Assembly: GCA_037893245.1 (NCBI GenBank)
Contig: JBAIAA010000024.1
Location: 1-64,000, forward strand
Direction of reading: 5' to 3'
Length of the DNA: 64,000 nucleotides
Origin: Crossaster papposus
Taxonomy: Eukaryota > Echinodermata > Asteroidea > Velatida > Solasteridae
Part shown: piece by piece, positions 23,391 to 34,000 of the stretch
How positions within the stretch are numbered: position 1 is the first letter of the stretch
Layout of the letters: the number at the start of each line of letters is the position of its first letter
Program-made: the position numbers and the translations under genes
Notes under the pieces: generated by a model
The model's database searches: none
What the model saw: the letters and a program-made list of their open reading frames with translations, nothing else
What the model was told of the DNA's origin: nothing

Positions 23391-24129
23391 GTGCGTCTGC
23401 GACTTTAAGACTGGACTTCACACAAAAGTATTACAATTAGTGACCAGCAAAAAAAGAAATAGAGCAAGGAAAAAAGAGACGTCTTACTGATCGAGCTCAA
23501 AAGTCAGACACACTTGAGCCGTAGTTTTCTTGCTTTTGTTCATTTTGTTTTGTATCTGCAGATTGACAAGGGAATAGTGTGATCTGATCAGATAGGAGAA
23601 TTGTAAGCTGATGCTAAAGTCAAGTATTCTGGGCTTTTGATTGTTATTGTGTTCCGATTCTTAAAGAGTGACTTGCATTGGGAAATACATGGAGTTATGG
23701 CTGGTTTTGACCAAAGAAAGTGATTGTACACAATCCCATAAGTCATTGGATAATGCATTGATCAAAGGAGTCTCTTTTTCTTTCAAATGCTTTCATTACA
23801 TTTCTGACCTTTTCCCTCTTTTTGACAAGGTTGCCATGGACTCTGGAATTTAGAGAAAAAGCAATGAAGATCCGCTTCCATTTTTAAACGGACAGTATAT
23901 TTGCAGCTGTCCAAAAAGTAACCAAATAAATTGTTCAAAAGCTTATTGAATTAAAGACTTTAATGAATCTAAACTCCCTGTGAAGTTAATCCTTTTGATA
24001 TGCTGTCATTTTGACGAAAATAATACAAGAAGTAAACAAAAGTGTCTTAGAGACGAATGGTTCAAAATGTGCGATTTGACATCAAATCCAAGGCTGAGAT
24101 CTTTGAGTGCGTGAACAGAGATATGTGAA

Positions 24130-25567
24130 ATGGTAAGTATTTTCCACGGATGGTTCTTGTTCCAATTTCCTTGTCAGGTTTTTGGTCTTCTCTGATTCTT
24201 CGGGTGTCCCTGTGGTGTGAGCTTCCTACTTTTATTTCCTGAAGGCAGTCAGTGCTGTCATGATAGTCTCTCTTCTTGCCTGCCTTCCACTTTTCTCTCT
24301 GGATATTTTTTCTTCTCTTTGAAATCTTTTCCTACTGGCAGGAGGAATCGGATTCTCTCCTTGGAGATGAGATGTTAAGATGTGTCAAGGCTCAGCGGTT
24401 GCCTCTACGGATCATGACCGGGTAGGTACCTGCTCGCGACGTTCTGATATAAGCAAAGAGTCCACGTCACAATACATGAAATACAATTATGAATGCTGTC
24501 ACAAGTGGTTTTGGAATGAAACGTCCAGGATGTTATTCTTGCATCTCGAGTTCACCCAAGGCTTATTCTGCCTGTTGTCGACTCCGAGTTTTGGTCTCTG
24601 TTTTTATAAGTGTATTTCGCCACCATTTTTCTTTTACTTGTTCTAGTTTTTATCGTCTCATGGGCTGGGCTTGACGTTTGGCCGATATGCACGCCAATAA
24701 ATTAATCACTTTGAGCTGTGCTGGTCAATGGTCAAGTAATAGTTTGCGATTTCCAGTGCTAAGCCTTTGTTATTTGGGTCTATAAAAAATGAACTTTCTG
24801 TCACAAGAAATTGGCCATTTAGAGAATTAAGCACGGAATGAAATTTGACGTGAACGTGATCTGGCCTGAAGATCTGTGGCGATCGTTCGTCTTGTGAATT
24901 TGGTAGTATATTAAATCAAAGTCTTTCATTATTGTGTTTGCTTCTGGTCGTTTCGTTTCGTTGTGAGTAAATTGACATTAACAGGATTGCTGTTATCGCA
25001 ATTGAATTGTCCAAGATTATGTCGCTTTCTCTGTCACAAATGCTAGACGTAAGTCTCAGGGTAACTTCTAGGGCTGAGATTAGCCCAAGTGTCACTCAGT
25101 GGTAAAACCTAACCAAAAGGTTTTCTGTGTTTAGATGTTGTGCATTTTTGCTGCTTCTAATGAAAACAAAATGCACAAATGACATATGGTCTATTCTACC
25201 ATTTAATTTAGAACTTCATAATGCAGCATCTTAGGTACCAAGCAAGACCAGTAAAGTATATTTGCAGTTAATGATCACGAACAAGTCTTGGTACAGAAAC
25301 TTTGAAAAAAATGAGGTATGTAAGTAACATTCATGGATCTGTGCCCTACTACACTGTTGACCGGGTAATGAAACGTAATTACATTTTGAGTCCCGGGCCA
25401 CAAGATTTTCTCGCTCAATCCTGCAGAGAGTCTTTTGTCATCGGTTTTTCATATTACTAGGTGATACAATCGCTTGGAGAATTGTTTCTGAGAAGTGTCC
25501 TAAATTAAGTGCTTTAAAACGGTTGATCTTTACAGGCCGGTTCATACTTCACACGAAAACGATGTGA
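24130..25567 (+). CDS. Candidate five-exon small gene, 111 codons, function unknown
   Basis: Proposed exons: first exon ending in ATG (24130-24132) before GTAAGTAT; 24342-24421 before GTAGGTAC; 24985-25048 before GTAAGTCT; 25268-25315 before GTATGTAAG; and 25427-25567 ending TGA. Phases agree at every junction. In exons 2 to 4 the frame used is the only one of three open throughout, and it continues 46 codons in the last exon to a stop. The product would start MEESDSLLGDEML; its middle is hydrophobic (IAVIAIELSKIM) and its end basic. I see no known domain. Acceptors vary: those at 24341 and 25426 are good, that at 24984 is weak. An upstream frame (ATG 24057 to TGA 24126-24128) ends two bases before the proposed start. 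The last ~35 bases overlap degenerate family D. A chance chain is possible. Confidence 0.28.
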
Positions 25568-25610
25568 AATTGACGTCATGAAGCATTCGCAGCGAAAAAT
25601 CTTGTGGCAT
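25535..25610 (+). repeat. Degenerate family D segment
   Basis: CCGGTTCATACTTCACACG, then TGACGTCATGAAGCATTCGC and CAGCGAAAAATC, resemble the segment at 6216-6360 and, more weakly, 13540-13600 (AAATTTGACGTCACTAAAC). It is too decayed to define ends. Confidence 0.45.
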
Positions 25611-27539
25611 TGCAGCACAAATACTTACCGTTTATTACCGGCCATAAGTTGGAGCGAGTCTGTGTATTGACTAATTACACAATGAAGAGTACCGGGTACA
25701 TGCATCTGTGTATGTGACCGACCAAAAATGCATTGGATCTTGATTAACTTTTGGTCATAGTATTGCTTACAAAATGACATTTGATTTAGTCTTTTTTGGT
25801 GATATTTGGTCGTCTTGAATGGTCGCACCACCACTTGGTCTTCAGAATTTAATAAGGCAGATAATAATTGATTTTCCGTCGCCTTGTATTTCTCTACTCA
25901 GTCTGAAGAGTTGGTTGCTCGTCCACAGCTATTACTCCACGAGGATGTGGCGCTATGATTCATCCTTCTGCCATATAAAAAGTGGAACCAGACTATTGCC
26001 AGCAAACCTGGTATTGCAACAGTTTGATGCTTCCCCCCCCCCTCCTTCTCGCACCCCATCTCTTACACCCTCCATCTCTTACACCCTCCATCTCTTACAC
26101 CCTCCATGTGATCCTTGGGAGAAAAAAAATTAAACACTGCAGGAATAACTTGATGAAAACGCAGTAGACATGCAGACCACCTCACAGGATATTAAAGTCA
26201 CATCCTTCCATTGGCAATGTTTTTGGCTTTGACAATAATCTAGAAGAGCAATTTCAGTTGAAGAGACAGAAAGATACGCACACAGAGCGAGAGGGGGGGG
26301 GGGGGGGGGTGGGGAGGTAAAAAAAAAGAGAGCCGAGACGAGAAATAAGAATAGGCCAGCGGTGGAGAGAGTGTCACAGAATGCGAGTTGAGATGAGAGA
26401 GGGTTAAAAGAAACGAGGAGAATTGAAGAAAGCCTAGGAGCAGAAACGCAGATCGGGCAAAATGACTGGCGATGAACGGAGTCAAGCACCTGTTTTTTCT
26501 TTCTTCAGTTGTGCCTTCCTAATAAGGCCACAACCTGTTTCCTGTCGCTTGCAAATGTTGACGGAGCGTTGACATTATTACCGCCGTGAACTGAAGAGCA
26601 TGTAGTAGTGCCGGGGCTACTTTTTTTTAGCCGGAGCAATGAACGTGATGACCAGACGACGGTTGGTGAATTTTCTATTTGTGCCCGGATTGTGTAATGG
26701 AAAGTGACGAAATAAGTAATTTTGCAGTTGCCTCCATTTTGACGGAGCAAAATCAGGCGGACGACATTCACACCTTTGGGCTTTCATCATTAATTTCTGC
26801 GGACTCTTGTGTTATTTACCATAATGACTTGGAAAGATATTGCTTTGTTCCCGATTTTTTATTTTTTTACAAAAATGGACCCATGACTTATTATCTGACA
26901 GACTGCTCTACTCAAAGGATCATAAGTTCATTTTGAGATATTTACAAAAACAAATTGTGGGGGGGGGGGGGGGGGGGAGGAGGGGGAAATAAATCTTTCT
27001 GAGTTATTATGGTACATAACACAGTCTGCAAAAATTAATGTCTCAGAAAATGTACTCCTCTACATTTGCCAAGTAATAAACTCGTTACAAATTTGGTCAA
27101 ATAATAAAAAATCATTTTTTACATAGAAAAGCTAGATTGCAATAAAAATATTTTACAAATAAACAAATCTGCAGCAAAATCCATACTCTTCCTTACATTC
27201 AACATCAACTTGAGCTTCCGCTAGATGTAGGACACTGACCTAATCTTTGCATCAGGAGGGGGGGGGGGGGGGGGGAGAGAAGAAACGATGACGAATTTGA
27301 TCCCGAGATTAAATGTTGGTCCATGTAACTGTACGCTGGTAAAAATGTTTGGTTGTGATTGCTGATGATAAATTGGAGAATGAAGGTAACCTAGATGTAT
27401 TGATTGGATTTTGTTGAGAGTTTCAATCTAATGTACAGGTATATCCCCCCCCCCCCTCTTTTCGAAGAAAAAAAAATGGAAGATTTAAATGGGCAAACAA
27501 ATTAAAATTCAGTTGTGGAAAATTAGATGAAATTTAGGG
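25611..27539. other. Non-coding stretch with G runs and a 16-bp tandem repeat
   Basis: No gene is supported. CCATCTCTTACACCCT is repeated three times at 26056-26103. G runs occur at 26293-26309, 26959-26977 and 27258-27275. Bases 26240-26340 form a purine-rich tract. Frames over these tracts are composition-driven. Confidence 0.65.
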
Positions 27540-27800
27540 ATGATTTGTGAACATCAATACAACCTTTGTGGCAAATGTGATCAATTGAGGGTTGTGTTAC
27601 TTACAGCAGATGGTGTAAAGTGTTTCCCGATAAAAATTACGGTTCAAATTCTCCTGGACCAGGGGTCATATGTATGTAGGCCAAGACGTCAGGACATTGG
27701 AGAGCGTCATGTTTTGTGTCCGGTATTGTGGGATAGTCTTGAGTATTATTCGTTGTTCAACACAGACCTCACACGCTGTATCTCCACGACCAGCGTCTGA
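27540..27800 (+). pseudogene. Possible BEL/Pao retrotransposon protease relic
   Basis: An 86-codon frame contains CGKC, then LLTADGVKCF and VQILLDQGSYV. In BEL/Pao polyproteins a cysteine-containing segment is followed by a LLxTA...V motif and then an aspartic protease core of the form ALLDxGSQ (family knowledge). The spacing here is similar, but the core reads LLDQGSY and nothing downstream resembles reverse transcriptase, RNase H or integrase. No long terminal repeats are visible nearby. If real, it is a short isolated remnant; chance similarity is also possible. Confidence 0.22.
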
Positions 27801-28349
27801 TGTGTGCGGCGCATATTTATGTGACCCCTGCGTGTCAGCCGATTGAGGTCAATGTTAAGAAATTGCAACGTCGTTGCATGCATAAATTATGTACCAAGCT
27901 GCTGATTGGTCGTTTTGTTGCTAATACAATGGGTTACCGAAGACCTGAACAAAGGCGCCCACTGATTGGTTCAAATATAGAGGTTACGCACGCAGTGTTG
28001 TTGTGCATAATTAAATGCAAATCTAATCAGATGTTGTAGATAAATGTTTGCTTGCAAATGGCAAATAATCCATAGACTATTGTGGACCTACTAGTTTTAC
28101 TAAAGAAGAAAAAGAGTGTTGCTTTACGATTGTCTACGGAAACGGTTGCTTTTTGTACATTTTGTTCATTTAACAGGTGCAGGCCAGAGGGGGGAAAAAT
28201 GTCTTAAAATCTGTCTTAAAAACTGATGTTTGTTTTGTTTCATTTCTCCTTAAATCTGGGGGCAGGTTTGTGAATTACCCCTCCAGCTATGTTTACAGTA
28301 TGTGTTTTGTGCTAGTATGGTTGGCACACACGTGACACAGAGTTAGTAT
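27801..28349. other. Non-coding stretch
   Basis: A further 79-codon frame at 27800-28039 shows no motif I recognise. Nothing else is visible. Confidence 0.5.
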
Positions 28350-28530
28350 TTTATACGCACTGTGTACATCCGAACAATTGACGTTCACAGGATGCGGGAA
28401 GAGGTTACGGTTTGTGGACTTGGAAAAGGTCCACAGTTCGTTTTGCTCTCTCTGAAAAAGAGCTTTAGAGGAAAAACGGGTTAGGGTTATATAAAAAAGG
28501 TAAGAGGAACAGCTGAGAGGCCCAGAATTT
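28350..28530 (+). repeat. Family B element, copy 2 (right end lost)
   Basis: It starts TTATACGCACTGTGTACATC, matching the family B left end, and keeps GATGCGGGAAGAGGTTACGG, GAGGAAAAACGGGTTAGGGT and ACAGCTGAGAGGCCCAGAAT. The match then ends; the right third and right inverted end are missing. Confidence 0.75.
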
Positions 28531-31500
28531 TTCAAAGTCTGTAAATTGTCCAACTCTTTGCTGAAAATAAGTCGTTGTAGACAATGTCTGACCGAAAGGT
28601 GAAAAGCTAAAACGTCAAGTATTGCAGACAGGGATTGCCTGTAGAAACAGGCGAGGATTTTTACAGGAACGGTTTCTTGTGTTGGGACCCCCTATCAGCG
28701 CTGTTATCCTATACAAACAGTCCCGTCTCAATCCCATCATGCCCTGGGGTTGTTTACCTACAATTGAAATCAATCCGCTGCCGTTGCTGTCCCGTGCGGT
28801 ATTAAATTCATGTAAACAGCTCTCTCTTTATCTCATTCCTTAAGTTTCTTCTTTATTTTAATTGCGCCTTCAAGATGAACCCCTCCCGCTACCTTGCTTA
28901 TCCAGCTAACCTTAAGGGGGGTATAAGCTAACATGAAAGCATGTTAATGGATGCGTTAATCCAATGCCAGGGTGGCTATTTAGCCAACCAACCTGTTTGC
29001 CCCTTATTGGCTGCTTATATTTAATGTTCCTTTGTTACTTACTTGAGGTAGACTCAGAGGTTTGAGAAGTCCCGGTCGATATCCGTGCATTTATACGGAG
29101 AACACGTTGTGTATCTAAGCTCGGTGTAATGTTGTGGATTATTTCTGTTTAATGCTACGACCGTGTCGCACAAGTCACTCTACCGGCAAGCCCCCCCCAA
29201 AAAAAGTCGTATTTTAATTCCAAGTAATCCTCCGAGGAATTTGGATAAGCAGTTTTAAAAAGTGCAGTGCTTTCTTCAGCTTGAATTGCTTTGGTTGCCG
29301 AAAAATGCTTGAAAAACTAAATTACCTTGTAGAAAGTGGGTTCGAATCCGGGTGGATGCTTAGTGTATTCTGTGCATTTATACCATAAGCTGTGGTTAAA
29401 TATTCAACAATTTATGTTTCATCAAGTTTGATAATTTCATTCTAGTTCACTTTATTGGTTGCATCAGGAAGTGTTACGATTCAATGCTTACAGAAACTCA
29501 GCTTATGGAAAGTGGGTTCAAATCTTGCCAGGGGACGACCACGACGTGTGTCCATGAGCAAGGCATTTAACCCAAATAGCTTGACCCCCGCAGTATTTTC
29601 ACCTTTGACAAAATTAGATTAACATTAGCGGTAGACTTTGTTGTAGCGCGTGCAGTTAATTTCAGTCTGTAGTTTTATTAAAACTGGATCATTTGTGTTA
29701 GTGCCCAGAAATTATTTAATAGACAAATCCAGGAATTTATATGAACTTGTCAAAATTCCCAATTTTGTCAGAATGTACTACTATTGCAGGTGTAACATGA
29801 GGAATTCCCAGTTGGTTTTGTGTTGAATACATATTTAGACATCGTCAATTGGACATTATGTTACCTGAAACACAGAACCAGGTTGGGGTTAGCGGGCTCT
29901 AAAGATAATGTTTTTGGAATTGAAAAACTCTGGCTTATCAACGCCAGAGTAATAAACTGCCAACGTGGTGACGACTGGCCAATCGTCTACGGCCAATCAG
30001 CATGTCCAGCACAAACCGCGGAACGCAATCTGTTTGTCAGCCTGTTGGCTAATGTATTGGAAAGTTGATGAAAACCGACCGAAGGGGTACTCAATAAAAA
30101 AACAAAGATGTCATCGGGAGTCTGCTCCAGATGTGGATATTGTGGGGGGGGGGGGGGGGGGGGACGGGACTAGAGAAGACTTGTAATTTGCCAGACGAGA
30201 CATGAAAAAGGCTGTTGACAGACCAGGCTTGATATTTTGTGTAAAAAGGGGTTCAGTCCACTTTTTGTTCGGCTTTTAGCATGGCAAAGATTTGGGGCAT
30301 TTGTCAGAATTTACAACATTTGTTTCTTGTTTTTTGTTTTTTAGTAAAAAGAAGTGTTCAATTAAGGATGAGTTGGTTTTCTAATATATTTTTTTAGTTT
30401 GGTTATTTTTAGAAGAACTTTTTTTTATGAATAAGTTGGGTTTTTTTAATATCATTTTAGCCATTTTCAGCAGGAGAAGAAAAGTTGAATCTAATCTCAA
30501 GAAAAACAATAATGATTGCTAGTAAAAACGTTTTCAAACCTCCTAACGTGAATTAACTAATTCAGTGTCCTCTATAAAATCTGCCATACCATCACCTCCT
30601 CCCCCCCCCCCCCCCCCCCAACCAATACCTTTGGTCGTCATGACGATTTCCTCCGCCATTCATCGAGGTGCAAATCACAGCTGCTTCTGCACACGCTCAT
30701 TGCACTAATTAAATAGAGAGGGGCAGTCACCAGCGGCCCTGAGTTTGTTGCCGGGGAATCTTCATGCCTCAACGAGCCTCTGTTGTTGCTATAGCAGGGA
30801 GCCGGGGGTGAGCAGGGTACCGGGGATGCGGCGGCCAGTGATAACGCAATCTTTTGGCCCGTGCACGCGGAGGCGGGCGCAGGATGCCATATTGTTGACC
30901 TTGAGGTTGGGGCTGTATTTGCAAAGTTTGAGGGGATTCTAGATTTCAGCAGAAAACAAGGATGCGGAAAGCTGAATACTGAACAAACAAACAAAGGGGG
31001 TTTGAATGCAAGAAAGGTTATCTAATTTGCAGGCTGCATAGTTTGAATAGACCCACCATGTTGTTTGCATTGGACCTATACCTGACCTTGAATTAGCTGC
31101 ATTATTACAGCTCTTGAAATGAAGACAATTTAGAAATTGTGTTCAAAACCTGTTTAGTCTCTGCATCATTTATGCTTTGAATCAGAGGAACATGCCGTAC
31201 AAAGAACAAGTTAAGAATTCCTGCCATTTTGCTTTTACTAATTAGCAACAAGTGAAGGAGTTGTTAGTAGGTTGTTTTTGCCAAAGTCAACTTTAAGGAA
31301 AGGTGTTTTGAACAAGTAACTTAGAATTTTTGGAATCGTAAAGCGAAACGTGGAGCTGTCTAAATCAAGACGAATGCTCATTCTGTGGTCACACACACAC
31401 TGCACATTCTGCTCAGCATTTGTGTCAAGTTGTCCAATGCTTAGCAGAAAATCACTGGACTCTGCATCAGTCTCTCATGTTACTAACGACCTGGTGGAAT

Positions 31501-33812
31501 TAGAGCGTTATGCGGTGTATAGGTCCTCACCGGAATGATCAAAGTGAACCTGAGACCGGCCTTAAGCATTCCTTGTGTTGTCACCCTTTGCGCATTTACC
31601 AGCTCCTGTCCTCTCTCTTTTGTCGTGATCCATTTTTCGTTCTTTCTTTCGGTAATGCAGACGGCATCGATGTATAGGTACGCTCGATGCACACTTCTTT
31701 ACTCTCCCTTACGTCCCTAGTGATGAGGGCTCCCAATGCATGCGCACATCAAAGGAATAAAAGGAGATGTCGTACACGCATTCGGCATTCTCTCCTCATA
31801 CACTGATTAGCATTCTACACTCGGCATATATCCCCAGTCTTAGCTTCAGTAGTAAAAACCACCACCCCCCCCCTTCGCGTCTGTAATTACAGAGCGACGT
31901 GGCCCACTTCCAACCCAAAAAGAGAGATGTCAAGTAGTTGGCGCGCTTGCCTGGAGCACACTAGAGAGGGTCTCATTCCGCGCCCATTATGTGCGGCACG
32001 TACTTGAGTGCTGGGCCAAATTGCTAGTGAAGTGGGGCCAGAATCAAGATGAGGGAATGGTGGTTGGGGGGGGTGGTGGGTAGACTAAGACAAGGACGGT
32101 GGTACGGGGTGCATGGGGCTACATTGCCCTCGCAGGGCCCCGGTAAGACAAACCTCTCCTCCTGGAATACATCCAATGCCGTGGTCGTTTCCCCACGTCA
32201 TTATTATCACCACCATCAGTGGTGGAGCAGATACAGAGATAGTATAGACGGGAAGAGTTCCATCGCCAAGGAAAAAAAAACCAGTTCAACCGAGACTTGG
32301 ACTAGCGTTCCGGGACGGCGTTCTAATTTACAAGTTGATGTGCTGTATATTAGGGCCGGCGATAATCAGCATTGAGGGTGCGAGGAATTCTCAGCTTTCA
32401 TCCTTAGGGGCGCATTGTCTGGGCGTTCTTGAAGAGGTGCAGGCAATTAACGTCGACCTTAACAAAGACCCTGCCAACCCTCTCAATACTGAAGAGGATT
32501 GACCAGGAAAGGGAGCAAAAATCTAAATGACCTAAAATGAATTCTAAAAAAATCCACAAAGATACTCAAGTACTTAAGTAGAATATTTAAAAGCAGTGAT
32601 TGAAAATAAGAGAAAATGAAGATTTTTTCAGACAGTACGTGCTTCTTGGATTGCTTTTTCTTTTGTGAAAGTAGGTTTTGGTTTTTAAAATATTGATTTC
32701 TGTTCTTATTTGGACAAAAAAAGTAAACTACTAAAAATCTGTAATATCAATCACTTCAGATGTTGAATAGTGTTAACAATCACAGATTTTGTTTAAAATG
32801 TCCACTCGACGCTTTTACAAAATTGGGTTTCTTTGTTTGCAGATTATTCTTCAGAAAGTTACATGTAGCCTGCTAATTTATTAAATAACAATTTAGAATG
32901 TTCGCTTAAAGATAACAAAATAGAAACAATAATAGTTTGTCATGAAAGTTTGTAATCAGCTAAGTTTATGAGCTTTCATAATGTAATTGTAAAAAAAACT
33001 AAGTGTCACTATTTTAAAATCAGTTCCAGAAATAACATTTTGTTTGTCCAGATCCTAGTTTGAATAAATTCTTTCTTTTCAAAACGCTGCTGAATAATTG
33101 AATAATTCCTTGATAGCTAATCTAGAATGATCCATTCCATTCGGTTGCATTTTCCTTTGCCATTTCAATGCAAAAAGCTCATTATACCCAGAGTTCAATG
33201 ACTTCTTTCTTTCTAATCGGCTTTCCTTAGATAAACTTCTCATAAATACCGTCCGGATTTCATCGCATTGAGTTAGCAAGTTGACTGACTTATCTTGGCA
33301 TTCAACAACTACTCATTAGGATTTGTACGCATTCTGATGAGTATTTCAGTATGCGACATATGCATGAGAATGTGTAGCGGTGCTCTCTTGAAATGTTAAT
33401 TCCCTTTGTGTTGAATTATAAATGATAATAATTAGTGATTAATGGTATTGGTTTTATACCTTGCGCATATGTTTAAAACTTTAAAGTGGTGCGACAGTAT
33501 TGTATAAGTACTAAATATAATTTTGGTCTACACAAAATTGCAAATTTAAGTCAATCAAGTGTTTAATAAGCACTGGGTTAGTATCAATGGTACTTACAAT
33601 ATCTTTAACAGGAGAAAATTAGCCTGCTGTTGTTAGTTGAAAATGTGTAATTTGTTAAGATTAACACCTTAGGAATATATTCTACAGAAGAGCACATTCA
33701 CCACTTTAGTACTATTCATAGTTGTTGTTCTTCACATCGTGAGTGTAAACATTTGTTTACTGTATTTAAAGGTTTTGAGTACAATTGTTTTGTAAATGGT
33801 ATTCAAACTATT
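28531..33812. other. Long non-coding stretch with SINE traces and a hairpin
   Basis: No gene is supported. At 29339-29353, GGGTTCGAATCCGGG is a good tRNA B-box match. At 29506-29580, GTGGGTTCAAATCTTG is followed by GTGTCCATGAGCAAGGCATT, the style of tRNA-derived SINE tails, so two decayed SINEs are likely. A perfect 8-bp hairpin (ACTCTGGC/GCCAGAGT) spans 29927-29950. Twin CCAAT motifs lie between 29978 and 30001. Runs of 20 G (30144-30163) and 19 C (30601-30619) are present. Bases 30640-30900 and 31870-32380 are richer in GC and CpG than their surroundings. Confidence 0.5.
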
Positions 33813-34000
33813 GAGAAAAGAGTATTAGAGGGAAAATAGGATTAGATTTATCTGTAGACAAATGAATAGGAACACCTAGGAGACCCAGAATCTAAATTTG
33901 AGGGTCAAATGTTTATTTCTGGAAGTGAGAAAAATGAGTATTTAGTCAATGTTTGCTTTAAACTACCTGCATTCAAATGAATTTTCACATTGCGTATGGA
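33813..34000 (+). repeat. Family B element, copy 3 (right part)
   Basis: GAGACCCAGAATCTAAATTT, GAGGGTCAAATGTTTATT, GAGAAAAATGAGTATTTAGT and the terminal CACATTGCGTATGGAAGG match the right two-thirds of the full copy at 17662-17949. The left end is unrecognisable. Confidence 0.7.

Noticed and set aside
26045-26489. Pro/Ser-rich frames on both strands
   Set aside because: They follow from the 16-bp CCATCTCTTACACCCT repeat, the G run and the purine tract.
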